The position numbers and the translations under genes were made by a program. Positions 46,948 to 56,432 of a DNA stretch of 64,000 nt are shown one piece after another. Location: NCBI GenBank assembly GCA_963676655.2, contig CAXXKX010000003.1, positions 806,001-870,000 of the forward strand. The letters run 5' to 3'. Position 1 is the first letter of the stretch. Each line of letters opens with the position of its first letter. This stretch comes from G963676655 sp963676655 (lineage in GTDB: Bacteria; Verrucomicrobiota; Lentisphaeria; Victivallales; Victivallaceae). A model generated the notes under the pieces. It was given only the letters and a program-made list of their open reading frames with translations. It did no database searches and had not been told where the DNA came from.

Positions 46948-47757
46948 ATGAAAGCAGGAAAAAAAAGAATTGAAGCATTCACGCTCATTGAACTTCTCGT
47001 TGTAATTGCTATCATAGTAATATTGGCGTCAATGCTGCTTCCAGCGCTGAATAATGCGCGGGAAGTAGCAAAAAAAATAAGCTGCCTCAATAACCTTAAG
47101 CAAATTTCGATGGCTACAGTGCTTTACGCAGACGGTTATAATGGCAATCTTCCGGTACCATACTATCGCGGCACGAATGGAGATAAGGCGTTTGATACAT
47201 TTCTACGCAATGTCAGCCCAACCGAGAAAGGAATCTCGGTACCGGGCAAAATGCCTGTAGCAACTTTTCATTGCCCCAAAGACACAATCCCACGAACCAC
47301 TATAGGTCATATGTTACCGCGCTCATATTCAATGAATCGGGCCTATGGAGCTAAGTGGGGAGCTCCTAGAGGACGGGGAATGGGGAATTTACCTGCAAAT
47401 ATTCAGACCTATATATATGGTGTTGCCTATGAAAATTTTTCAAGTGGGATTTACTGGACGCTTAAGCTGTCTGATTTTGAAGATCCCTCTGGAACTATTG
47501 TTTACTCAGAACAACATCGTGCAATGGATACGGCAAACGCCAATCGAATCGGCAGTGAAGCTAAATGTATGATTGATGGGCCGACCCAAATTGTCGATAC
47601 TGACGTTCCTTTGCCTCATTCAAATGCATCAAACTATGCGTTCGGAGACGGCCATGCTGCGACGTTCCGACCTTATCAGACGACCGGGAAATGGACTTCC
47701 TATACCGGAACGTTGTCAGCTCCTTTGGGCATGTGGACTCGTGCAAAAGGAGACTGA
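46948..47757 (+). CDS. pseudopilin with H-X9-DG motif (module 4)
   Basis: 269 residues from ATG 46948, which has AAAGGAGG 8 bases upstream; earlier in-frame starts (TTG 46903, ATG 46918) would overlap the LacI stop or lack such a site. The leader MKAGKKRIEA ends in Ala before FTLIELLVVIAIIVILASM, so -1 is Ala. The C-terminal H-X9-DG motif is intact (PHSNASNYAFGDGHA). It starts 42 bp after the LacI gene. Confidence 0.9.
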   Translation: MKAGKKRIEAFTLIELLVVIAIIVILASMLLPALNNAREVAKKISCLNNLKQISMATVLYADGYNGNLPVPYYRGTNGDKAFDTFLRNVSPTEKGISVPGKMPVATFHCPKDTIPRTTIGHMLPRSYSMNRAYGAKWGAPRGRGMGNLPANIQTYIYGVAYENFSSGIYWTLKLSDFEDPSGTIVYSEQHRAMDTANANRIGSEAKCMIDGPTQIVDTDVPLPHSNASNYAFGDGHAATFRPYQTTGKWTSYTGTLSAPLGMWTRAKGD

Positions 47758-47944
47758 ACAACTTGCTTGAGTAAAACATGAAATAATTTTATAGCTAAAA
47801 TAGCAAAAAGGATGAATGATTCTAGCTTACTATTAATACCAACACAATAAATGTTTCATTTAATAATTTGATATTAATTTTAGGATGTATGAACAAAAAA
47901 CAGGATAAAAAAGTATGTTTAGTATAATTACTGAAAGGCTAATT

Positions 47945-50900
47945 ATGATCTTACAGAAAATTGACGGAACCAAATGTATTGGCAACTGGCATTGTGCTAT
48001 TTCCGCGAAAAAAATATTGTTTGCAGCAATTCTTATGTTTTATGCTGGTGGAATGTTACTATTCGCCAAAGGGAGTGTAAATGGCTTACTGCTACATTAT
48101 AAGTTTGACGAAGGAAAAGAGTATGTCGTCAGGGATTCCTCCGGGAACAACAATGACGGCAAACTTGTATCAAGACAAAAGAATTCACCTTCTTCTCCCC
48201 AATGGGTAACAATGGCGGATGCTTTTAATAAGCAGAACTTCGGCTATGCCATAGCAATGAGTTATGCTGTAAATTGTGGGAAATCACCCCAACTGGACCT
48301 GTCCGGGACCGAAATGACACTGGAAATCTGGTTTAAGACAGGAAAGAACATACGCAAACTAATTCCTCTAATCGGCAAATCGAGAACAAAAGGAAAGACA
48401 TTTTTTCGTGGATATAATCTCTCTATAAATAAAAATCTTCGTCTATGGTTGAATTTTGGAGATACGCATAAGGCTTTTGTCGATAACAAAACAGAGATTG
48501 AACCCAACACGTTTTATCATGTAATTGCCACTTATAACGGCAAATTTGTAAAAATTTATGTCAACGGCCGCTTGGATGTTTCTAAAGGAGAGTCAAGAGC
48601 GGTTGTCGGTGCGTCAAAAAAATCTCTTTGGATTGGTTCGCCGTGGGGAGAAGCCGGAGATACTTTGATTGATGAAGTAAAAATATATAACCGGGCTCTC
48701 TCTGTTAGAGAAATCAACGCCAGTTATAATGATGATAAACCGCGAGGACAGTACAAACCATTATCGGATAAACCCATTAGTAGTAATACCTCGTCTAACC
48801 TCCTGTTCAACACGACATTCAAGCAGTGCGCTAATCCAGGCATCCCGGACTGGTGGGGAACATATTCGGGAGCTATGATGAGGGACTGGGAAGGCGTGTA
48901 CGGTATTGATAACTCCATGACACCTCCGGTTCCGGGAGTCAAATGCCTGCGCATTAAAAATCCATGGGATGCAGGGACAGGAAGAAAATTTGATATTACC
49001 TCCACACGTACACGTCAGCCCGGCGGCAAGGAGTATACCTTTTCCGTGTACCTTAAGGCCGACAACCCCGGAATCATCGCAACAATCTCTGGAGTCATTA
49101 GTTCCAAGGAAAAACGGAAAATTGCTAAAACAGTCCATCTGACTACAGAGTGGAAACGCTATGTGATGAATGGATATCGTGAGGGCTCATCAGTAATGAA
49201 AGGCATTCATGTTGACATTGGAGGAAAGGGGATTGTCTGGATGGCGGCGCCACAGCTTGAATATGGGATGAAAGCTACTCCATACCGCCCTAACGATATG
49301 GAAATAAATACCGGAAAAAACAAAGTTAACGTGAATTTGCCAAAGGCGGAATGCGCAGTTGTGAACACATCTCCTGTCATTGACGGCAAACTTGACGACA
49401 CCTGCTGGCAAAAAGTTCATAAACTAGGTAACTTCAAACTACTGGGATCAAATACTCCTACAGCGGTCGGTACCGATGCTTGGATTTGTCATGACGCGAA
49501 AAACCTATATATTGCCTTTAAATGCCATGAGCCGGAAATAAATAATTTGAAGGCAAAAGTAAAGAGGCAAAATGGTCCCGTTTACAATGATGACGATATT
49601 GAGATTTTTCTGTCGACCGATCCGAACGCAGACAACTACTATCATATGGCTGTTAATCCCATGGCGGTGCGTTATTCTACGTTCAAAGGCTTAAATACCG
49701 ACTGGAAATGCGCCACCACCAAAGGTAAGGATTTTTGGTCGGTAGAATGCGCTGTTCCAATCAGGCTCCTCAATCGTTTTCCTGTAAAATTGCCATGGCG
49801 GATCAATTTATGCCGGACCCGCCGCGCCGGGAAAAAAGTGGAGTATTCTTCATGGGCTCCTATTGAGGCAAGGGGATTTCATACGCCTGATTGTTTTGGC
49901 TGGTTGACCGGTATCGCGGCAATATCCAGAAATGTCGCGTCTCCAAAAGCAGATATTCCGACCCGGCCTAAGTTGCGAGCAATGACGGAGTACAACTATT
50001 ACACAAACGACGAGTTCGCCAATCTTTTTATCGACTGGTCTTTAAGCATACCAGCAGAGATAAAACTGAAATTAAATGACGTATCCACCGGAAAAGTTCT
50101 GCATCCATTGAATAAGACTATTAAAATCAGCAAAGCATCTCGTTCATGGATCAAGTTTCCATTGGAAAAACTGGCAGACGGCCAATATCAAATCACCTTC
50201 AAAGCAATAGTTAACGGCCGGATCGCGGCTACAGTTAAGGACTGTTTTTATAAACTACCGGAAAATCCTGTAAAAGTTCGCATAAACAAACCCAAACGCT
50301 GTCTATCAGTTAACAACAAGCCGTTTTTCGTGTTTGGGTCATGTATTAGTGTAAACATGTGTTTGCGTTATGGCATCAAAGAAAACAATTGGCAGTTGGA
50401 CGATATCAAATCACATGGATTTAATGCCATGTGGACAGATGGCCTGTTGAGCGCCAAGCCCAATGAATACAAAATGTTTCTTGATGAATGCCAGAGGAAA
50501 GATTTAAAGGTGCTATTAGCACTTAATCAGGGATCGCACAAGTTTAATTACACAAAAATAAAAAAACGGACATTGGAAGTAGTCCGTCAACTAAAAAATC
50601 ATCCCGCTATACTGGCATGGGGGTTTGTAGATGAACCGGATTTGTGGTGGGAATCAAAAGAACGTAAAGAAGCAGACCTGTTAGACCTGTACAATGCTAT
50701 TAAAGCTGAAGACCCTTATCGTCCGGCGGTCATAAACTGGTGTTTTTTTAACAATCCTCCTTATGGCTCTCTTAAAGCTACCGATATTGCCTCAGTGGAT
50801 CGCTACCCACTCCACTATGATAATTTTGACTTTAAACCGGCAATTGTCCTGGATGAATCCCGAGAAATCAACCGTTGTGCTGCTCCTGGCAACAAACCGA

Positions 50901-51376
50901 CAAATTTCTACCTGCAAATGCAAGGTCTTTGGGATATGAGTCGTGAACCCACTCCAACTGAGGTACGCTGGATGAGTTATGTCAATTTCATCTGCGGAAC
51001 ACGTTCTTTAATGTATTGGATATACAAGCCCATGTCACCGCGTCTCTGGGAATCAATGCGCTTGCTGAGTAAAGAGTTGCGTGAGTTTTTCAATCTGACT
51101 ATTTCCCTTAATGCTTATGAAGTAATGAACGGAAAACAGGGGCAATTAATCTATTCACTGTGGAAAAATGGTGACAATTACTATTTGTTTTACGCCAACA
51201 CTACGATGAAAGCCATTGTTGCCAATTTGGATCTAAGTCGGTGCATTCCCAAAGGAATTACGAAAATAACACCGATTTCAGGTACCGCCGATGTAAAGAT
51301 ATCCCATATTAAAACAACAACCGGATTAACGTTTTCACTGAAACCAATTCAGAGCGGAGCCTGCTGCTTGAAGTAA
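47945..51376 (+). CDS. secreted LamG-CBM-CBM9-GH-A multi-domain protein (module 4)
   Basis: About 1143 residues from ATG 47945, which has AAAGG 6 bases upstream (ATG 47915 also in frame). A membrane/signal segment (KILFAAILMFYAGGMLLF) precedes a LamG domain (LLLHYKFDEG, TFYHVIATYNGKFVKIYVNG, DTLIDEVKIYNRAL). Next are a CBM4/9-like sandwich (about 290-480; YTFSVYLKADNPG, VWMAAPQLEYG) and a CBM9/DOMON-like domain (TSPVIDGKLDDTCWQKV, DDDIEIFLS). The C-terminal TIM barrel has HPAILAWGFVDEPDLWW with probable acid/base Glu897. The nucleophile is not certain (IVLDESREI is a candidate). It has no obvious CAZy family by eye. Likely attacks the polysaccharide whose products GH2 mannosidase finishes. 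Confidence 0.8.
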   Translation: MILQKIDGTKCIGNWHCAISAKKILFAAILMFYAGGMLLFAKGSVNGLLLHYKFDEGKEYVVRDSSGNNNDGKLVSRQKNSPSSPQWVTMADAFNKQNFGYAIAMSYAVNCGKSPQLDLSGTEMTLEIWFKTGKNIRKLIPLIGKSRTKGKTFFRGYNLSINKNLRLWLNFGDTHKAFVDNKTEIEPNTFYHVIATYNGKFVKIYVNGRLDVSKGESRAVVGASKKSLWIGSPWGEAGDTLIDEVKIYNRALSVREINASYNDDKPRGQYKPLSDKPISSNTSSNLLFNTTFKQCANPGIPDWWGTYSGAMMRDWEGVYGIDNSMTPPVPGVKCLRIKNPWDAGTGRKFDITSTRTRQPGGKEYTFSVYLKADNPGIIATISGVISSKEKRKIAKTVHLTTEWKRYVMNGYREGSSVMKGIHVDIGGKGIVWMAAPQLEYGMKATPYRPNDMEINTGKNKVNVNLPKAECAVVNTSPVIDGKLDDTCWQKVHKLGNFKLLGSNTPTAVGTDAWICHDAKNLYIAFKCHEPEINNLKAKVKRQNGPVYNDDDIEIFLSTDPNADNYYHMAVNPMAVRYSTFKGLNTDWKCATTKGKDFWSVECAVPIRLLNRFPVKLPWRINLCRTRRAGKKVEYSSWAPIEARGFHTPDCFGWLTGIAAISRNVASPKADIPTRPKLRAMTEYNYYTNDEFANLFIDWSLSIPAEIKLKLNDVSTGKVLHPLNKTIKISKASRSWIKFPLEKLADGQYQITFKAIVNGRIAATVKDCFYKLPENPVKVRINKPKRCLSVNNKPFFVFGSCISVNMCLRYGIKENNWQLDDIKSHGFNAMWTDGLLSAKPNEYKMFLDECQRKDLKVLLALNQGSHKFNYTKIKKRTLEVVRQLKNHPAILAWGFVDEPDLWWESKERKEADLLDLYNAIKAEDPYRPAVINWCFFNNPPYGSLKATDIASVDRYPLHYDNFDFKPAIVLDESREINRCAAPGNKPTNFYLQMQGLWDMSREPTPTEVRWMSYVNFICGTRSLMYWIYKPMSPRLWESMRLLSKELREFFNLTISLNAYEVMNGKQGQLIYSLWKNGDNYYLFYANTTMKAIVANLDLSRCIPKGITKITPISGTADVKISHIKTTTGLTFSLKPIQSGACCLK

Positions 51377-51541
51377 TTGTCCATGGGATATAATCTTAGA
51401 ACTGCGGAGTTGAGGCCAAATGATTAAAGATACAAATAAATACTGGGAGAAAAACAGAGTTCTTGAAAAAAATGACAATTATTTTAAGGGAATCATACCC
51501 TCATTAATACCATAAACCTTCCCATAAATAAATGGAGTACG

Positions 51542-52876
51542 ATGAAAATATTGAATTATTCAAAGAAACTGAATGTCAAGCATGAGTGTGATGTTTGCGT
51601 GGTTGGAGCCGGTCCGGCGGGAATAGCCGCAGCTCTTGCATCTGCAAGAAACGGAATGAAAACGATGCTTTTCGATGCCCATACGATGGCCGGCGGAATG
51701 GGAACGGCAGGTTTGTTGCCTGTCTTCATGCCGTTTACCGATGGAGTAAATTTTCTTGCGGGCGGAATCGGACGTGAGATCCACGACCGTGGTATAGATT
51801 CAGGCACTATAAGTCATGATGGTTGGACCGCTATTGATACGGAACCACTAAAACGTCTCTATGAGAAGATGCTTCTGGAAAGCGGAGTGTTTATCAGTTA
51901 TCAGACTGTTTTAATTGACGTTATCATGTCGGAATCAGAAATTGATGCAGTTATTTTTGCCGCGAAAAGCGGGGTATTCGCGGTAAAAGCAACAATATAT
52001 ATCGACTGCACCGGTGACGGAGATCTGTCATTTATGGCCGGCGCGCCTTATAAAATCGGGGATGACAACGGAAAAATGATGCCGGCAACGCTTTGCAGCT
52101 CATGGACTGGTGTGGACTGGAATAAATATCAAGCAGGCGGTGTGCACAATCATAACGACGAAAAAATGCTGTCATTGCTCAAGAAGGCGAACTCTACCGG
52201 AGATTTAAACGATGAGGATTATCATCACACAGGAATGGCATTGCGTTCAAAACATGCCGTTGGTGGAAATATAACTCATTGCTTTGGGATTAACCCGGTA
52301 GATGAAGTTTCGCTTACTAAGGGCCTGATTGAAGGACGTGTCCTTCTCGAAAAATATGAAAAGTTTTATCGTAAATACGTGCCCGGGTTCGAGGATGCCG
52401 AACTCATTGCCAGCGGCTCTCTACTGGGAGTGCGTGAAAGCCGCAGAATCATCGGCAGTTATGTGCTGTGCGCCAACGATTACAGGCAGAGAGCCAGCTT
52501 TGAAGATGAGATCGGACGATATAACTTTGGCATAGATATTCACCCTTCGGTCCCTGGAGAAGCAGCACTGGCAGAGCATAAAAAACACTTCATCGGGGAA
52601 AAATATGAAAAAGGGGAAAGTTATGGAATTCCTTACAGAATACTTTGTCCTCTCAAAATAGATAATCTACTGACTGCGGGACGCTGTGTAAGTACTGACC
52701 GCTTCGTTATGGCTTCTCTGCGTGTAATGCCTGGTTGTTTTATCACAGGGATGGCTTCAGGAACGGCGGCGGCGATAGCAAGCAATGACAAGCAAAGCCC
52801 CCGCAACATTGATGTATTTAAATTGCAGAAAAATCTTAAAGCCAATGGTGCATTCCTGCCGAATTTCAAGAATTGA
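51542..52876 (+). CDS. FAD-dependent oxidoreductase (FAD_oxidored type)
   Basis: 444 residues, no signal peptide. FAD-binding Rossmann motif VVGAGPAGIAAALASARNG followed by the acidic strand end TMLFDAH. GGMGTAGLLPVF and YIDCTGDGDLSFMAG are typical of the PF12831 group. The C-terminal FAD contact LLTAGRCVSTDRF, then GMASGTAAAIA closes the fold. Substrate unknown; members near sugar genes are often linked to carbohydrate oxidation. GGAG ribosome site before the ATG. It follows the large hydrolase by 165 bp on the same strand, so it may be the last gene of module 4. Confidence 0.9.
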   Translation: MKILNYSKKLNVKHECDVCVVGAGPAGIAAALASARNGMKTMLFDAHTMAGGMGTAGLLPVFMPFTDGVNFLAGGIGREIHDRGIDSGTISHDGWTAIDTEPLKRLYEKMLLESGVFISYQTVLIDVIMSESEIDAVIFAAKSGVFAVKATIYIDCTGDGDLSFMAGAPYKIGDDNGKMMPATLCSSWTGVDWNKYQAGGVHNHNDEKMLSLLKKANSTGDLNDEDYHHTGMALRSKHAVGGNITHCFGINPVDEVSLTKGLIEGRVLLEKYEKFYRKYVPGFEDAELIASGSLLGVRESRRIIGSYVLCANDYRQRASFEDEIGRYNFGIDIHPSVPGEAALAEHKKHFIGEKYEKGESYGIPYRILCPLKIDNLLTAGRCVSTDRFVMASLRVMPGCFITGMASGTAAAIASNDKQSPRNIDVFKLQKNLKANGAFLPNFKN

Positions 52877-52918
52877 TTTCAGAGAGTATTTTTATGAACC
52901 CAAAATGCCAAAATACTA

Positions 52919-53083
52919 GAGCTGATTTCAAAACTCCAGTTTGAGTATTATTTTTAGTGTTTTTAGCGAGAAAATTTAGTCTTTTGCGCGAATGAGCATA
53001 CCCGCAGGGTATGTAATTGAGCTCAAATGCTAAATTTGCCGCTAAAAATCAAAAATATCTCGAAATAGTTTTGAAATTAGCTC
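52919..53083. repeat. long palindromic (MITE-like) element
   Basis: Left arm starts GAGCTGATTTCAAAACT and the right arm, read inward on the other strand, GAGCTAATTTCAAAACT. The match continues with gaps through a TTTTTAGCG and AAATTTAG segment, giving arms of about 55-60 bp. The centre has a perfect hairpin CATACCC-GCA-GGGTATG (52997-53013). No coding capacity. It follows the oxidoreductase gene by about 40 bp, so it may also act as its transcript end. Confidence 0.7.
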
Positions 53084-53297
53084 ACTAGTTTGACTAATGT
53101 AAACCTTTGGCTTGAAAAAGCTAAGTTCAAAAGATCATGGATAAAAAGACAGAACATAAATTTGATAACCAACGCCGGGAAATAATTTCCAAGCATAGTG
53201 AAAATGATATGGGAATTGACTTTATGTCAGACTTGGAACCTGGCGACGGCATTTCGCTCTCGAAAATAGTTTCGGTTATTCCATCTTCTCCTCCGGT

Positions 53298-53507
53298 TAT
53301 TATATCCAGACCGCCTACCAGAACCCGCCTTTGACCACCGTCAACCATCCGATGCGCGAAGCGGGATTCCTGGCGGCGAAAAGCATCCACGAATGCCTGC
53401 TCAACCCGCAAAAAGCGGAAACGCGATTACCGCAGGAAATCCTCCCGACCAAATTGATAATTCGGCAGTCAGCTGCGGCTCCGTGTCAGGTGTTTATAAC
53501 TGAATAA
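53298..53507 (+). pseudogene. orphan C-terminal fragment of a LacI-family regulator
   Basis: One frame reads LTTVNHPMREAGFLAAKS, then LPQEILPTKLIIRQS and a stop at 53505-53507. This matches the last 60 residues of the LacI protein encoded at 45878 (LTTVNHPIEEAGFLATKS, LPQEILPTKLIIRES). No helix-turn-helix or sensor N-half is present upstream. The fragment is visibly richer in GC than its surroundings and than its paralogue. It is the relic of another regulator gene, perhaps of a lost module. Confidence 0.85.
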
Positions 53508-54063
53508 CAGTATCAAAACTCGCAGTAACGGTTGAGTTTGTATACGAACGACTGCCGGTTGCAAGTAGTTTTAACATTCAAAAAACTGGCAGTTACAGAT
53601 AAATAAATTTCACCGAATAGCCCCGAAAAAATTTCGCTGCTATCGGTGAAAGACGAACATTCCACTAGTGTCGCCCGGCGCAAGTGGCGTACCCCCTTTT
53701 TCAATATCCAACAAGGAATATCCAATTATCAAGTTGGATCTGACGCTCCAGAGTGTTTGTAGTAACTTCTGGAATTTGAAAAATCATTAAACGGATTTAA
53801 CTTGAGTGTTTTGAGCTTGACTGAGCTCAAAAAAAGTTCAAAAAAGTAGCCAGTAAAAACATGCGGATAAATAATAATCCAGACTTGACTTTTTTCACAT
53901 TTCATTCATTTTGAGGTTAGGGATTTTAAAATTGAAATGATTGCGGCCAGTAAAATTTAAAAAATTTTACTGCTCTAATAACCTCAAAACTGCTCAGTAA
54001 AACCCGATTAAAAGGGTTTGTTATTTATGCCGGATAACACTAGCAATCCGGTTGAGGACGACT
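53508..54063. other. intergenic stretch with nested palindromes
   Basis: No gene. It holds TTGAGC/GCTCAA near 53815-53835, the nested palindrome at 53909-53989, AACCC/GGGTT near 54003-54020 and CCGGAT/ATCCGG near 54028-54050. The last two could terminate the minus-strand QueG-like gene but lack a long U-run. Confidence 0.5.
53909..53989. repeat. nested inverted repeat element
   Basis: Outer arms TTTTGAGGTTA (53909-53919) and TAACCTCAAAA (53979-53989) are perfect complements. Inside is an 11-bp perfect stem CAGTAAAATTT-AAA-AAATTTTACTG (53948-53972). Non-coding; resembles a short palindromic mobile element or a strong RNA hairpin. Confidence 0.65.
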
Positions 54064-55140
54064 TTAAATGATACTGGGAGGAAGTTCGTCCTGCCAGTCT
54101 TCCGGCGGATAGTCGAGTTGCCATTTGGGCCGTCTTCTGAATTTTTCCTTGAACTTATTCCCGATGACTCCTTTCTGTTCCAGGTGTATCATGCAAGCCT
54201 GCATACAACCGCGTGCGCCGCATATCGTACCGGGATGATGGAAACTGTGGGTACCGTTGCGAATGAATTCGACCTTGCCGTTGAGGTAATCATGCAAAGT
54301 TCCTTTTGTCCAGTAATTGGTTGCTTCTTTGTGTGCCCAGAAACTGTCTTCCGAGCCGTCGCCAAAGACAAAATCCGCCTGTTCCCCGTGATCAATAATG
54401 TCCTGGATAACCCCGGCCACTTCGTTGGAAATGAACGGACTGGTTTCCGGCGAACCGGCCTGGAATACGGCTGAACAGCGGATGTCGTCGAGCTGGGCGA
54501 TTTCATAGGTATGCCCGCAAATCGTATAGGTACGTCTCTTATCAGCGGGAATCGCTTTGCCGGGACAGTTCTTGACGCACAGCATGCATTTGTCACATAA
54601 CTGCGCCGGACGCACCGGATCAGGGTCCAGCGGCATATCGGTCATAATGAACGCCAGACGTTGCCGGGGCCCGAATTCCGGGGTCAAAAACAGGTTGCTG
54701 TAACCCATTTCGCCCATTCCGCAGATAGTACCGGAAATACGGAAATGCGGAAATACGTCGGGTCGCGGTCGATCCGGGGAAACCGGGCGACCACGGCCCA
54801 GCGCCCCGTAGCGCACACTGCCATTGGAGAAGATCACCGCCTCGTATCCGGCATCCTCAATCAGGTTGGCGACCCGTCGTAAAACCATCGGAGCAAAAAC
54901 ATCGTTGATATTGGCATAGCCCATATGTGGATATCCGCCGAAAAAAGTGCCTTCTTCAATTCCTCGCAGCAACCCGCGGTGGATACGGAACCCCAAGCCG
55001 ATCATGCTTTTGGCTTCCGGCATAATATAGCGGGGATCCATTTGGGCCGGCGCACCCTCATAACGGTCCATGCTGCCGATACCAACCAGGTCTGCTCCGT
55101 ATTCTTTAGCGAATTTCTTAATTTCCCGTGACGTACACAT
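54064..55140 (-). CDS. 4Fe-4S protein, QueG/reductive-dehalogenase-like
   Basis: 358 residues, no signal peptide. The start is EIKKFAKEYGADLVGIGSM, as in epoxyqueuosine reductase-like proteins. One clear ferredoxin-type cluster motif is CDKCMLCVKNCPGKAIP. A C-terminal CGARGCMQACMIHL segment has further cysteines that may bind a second cluster. QueG proteins have two full 4Fe-4S motifs and a cobalamin-binding fold; this one is related but not a standard QueG, and resembles the wider Fe-S protein group found near sugar or aromatic genes. AGGAG ribosome site. It follows the IclR gene by 110 bp on the same strand. Confidence 0.75.
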   Translation of the reverse strand: MCTSREIKKFAKEYGADLVGIGSMDRYEGAPAQMDPRYIMPEAKSMIGLGFRIHRGLLRGIEEGTFFGGYPHMGYANINDVFAPMVLRRVANLIEDAGYEAVIFSNGSVRYGALGRGRPVSPDRPRPDVFPHFRISGTICGMGEMGYSNLFLTPEFGPRQRLAFIMTDMPLDPDPVRPAQLCDKCMLCVKNCPGKAIPADKRRTYTICGHTYEIAQLDDIRCSAVFQAGSPETSPFISNEVAGVIQDIIDHGEQADFVFGDGSEDSFWAHKEATNYWTKGTLHDYLNGKVEFIRNGTHSFHHPGTICGARGCMQACMIHLEQKGVIGNKFKEKFRRRPKWQLDYPPEDWQDELPPSII

Positions 55141-55250
55141 AGATATACTCCTGTATGTGTTTTAATTTTACTATAGTAATAACAATAAAAAACTCTTTTA
55201 TTGCAAATAGTTGTTTTTTGTTTGACGCCGACATTACGAGGTCATATATC

Positions 55251-55997
55251 TTATGATCTGCTGAGTTCTTCCGTGATCTGCCGTGATATCTCATCGAGTA
55301 ATCGGGATATAGTTCTGCGATGCTCCGTTTTATAACGGTAAGTTGGCAAATATACTCCGAGCGCGGCAATCAGGCCATTCCCGGCATTGACTGGAACGGC
55401 TATTGAAGTTAGCTCTTCGGTTCGTCGTTCTGCCCGCCCCTTACCGCTTATCGCGGCCAACTGCCGTCTCAGTTCCTTTTCACTGTCAATTTCTGGCCAG
55501 CAGGCACCGGGAAGGCCATGCTTCGTGTAATACTCCTGCTGGGCTTCCGGTGGCAGTCCGGCCAGTAAAACCCGACCGGAAATACTGCGATACGGGGTTT
55601 CGGCTTCAATGATCGGAATGCTGATCTGAACCGGCCTGGATGAGAGAATTTGATGCAGAATAACGCGCTGGTCATCGCGCATGGCAGAAAGACAGATATA
55701 TTCCCCGGTCTGATCGGCAAAGTTATGCAACAGCGGTTTCGCCGCTTCGACCAGCGGTAATGTGTAATTACATCCAACGGTTAGCTCAAACGACATCCGG
55801 CCAAGAATGTAACCGGTTTTACGGCCGAGTTGCTCCAGGTAACCAAGTTGTGCCAGGGTCTTGACAATCCTGGCCGTCGTCGCCGGTTTCAATCCGGAAA
55901 CCTGAATCAGTTCCGTCAAAGTATGGGGGCGGCTAGAATCTTCCGCTACCGCTTCCAACAACTGAAAGGCACGTTCCAATACTTGAATATTACCCAT
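55251..55997 (-). CDS. IclR-family transcriptional regulator
   Basis: 248 residues. N-terminal winged helix: VLERAFQLLEAVAEDSS, LTELIQVSGLKPATTARIVK and LAQLGYLEQ. The C-terminal effector domain has GEYICLSAMRDDQRVILHQ, PYRSISGRVLLAGLP and TSIAVPVNAGNGLIAALGVY, all typical. It probably regulates itself and the downstream Fe-S protein gene. No ligand can be named. Confidence 0.94.
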   Translation of the reverse strand: MGNIQVLERAFQLLEAVAEDSSRPHTLTELIQVSGLKPATTARIVKTLAQLGYLEQLGRKTGYILGRMSFELTVGCNYTLPLVEAAKPLLHNFADQTGEYICLSAMRDDQRVILHQILSSRPVQISIPIIEAETPYRSISGRVLLAGLPPEAQQEYYTKHGLPGACWPEIDSEKELRRQLAAISGKGRAERRTEELTSIAVPVNAGNGLIAALGVYLPTYRYKTEHRRTISRLLDEISRQITEELSRS

Positions 55998-56373
55998 ATC
56001 TATTATTCCATTATATGAAATTTAAATTTCTTTATAAGGAATATAATATTTATTCAGCAATAAGTCAATCGGTGAAATAATTTTTTTGTAAAAATATTTA
56101 ATTTTAATTTAACGCTGACACATGAAGTGAGCCGAGTGATACGTCAAAGCATAAAAAGATGAGACTTTTAATATCACTAAAAGTTATTTTTTACTTGTTC
56201 CGGAGAATCCTCCATGGCAACCATTGCACTATGTCAGCACTCCTCCTTTGAGCCCGCTGTGAAAACCACAACTTCGCTCAGAATGGAAACTCTGACGCGG
56301 CATACTTTCGTGACGTTAAACTAGCTGTTTTCAGAAAACTTCAGAAAATATATTTTAATTTTTTAATTATATG
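55998..56373. other. divergent intergenic region between IclR and GntR genes
   Basis: No gene. AT-rich next to both regulators, with a more GC-rich middle (about 56200-56330) that has no recognisable coding or repeat content. Confidence 0.4.
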
Positions 56374-56402
56374 TTGATTTTTTTATAATTTTAATGTATA
56401 AT
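56374..56402 (+). promoter_or_regulatory. promoter of the GntR-type regulator
   Basis: TTGATT at 56374-56379, 17-bp spacer, TATAAT at 56397-56402. The upstream in-frame ATG at 56394 overlaps the -10 box and cannot be a start, which supports ATG 56433 for the regulator. Confidence 0.65.
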
Positions 56403-56432
56403 ATAAAAAACTTCATAACAACAAGGTCATAT

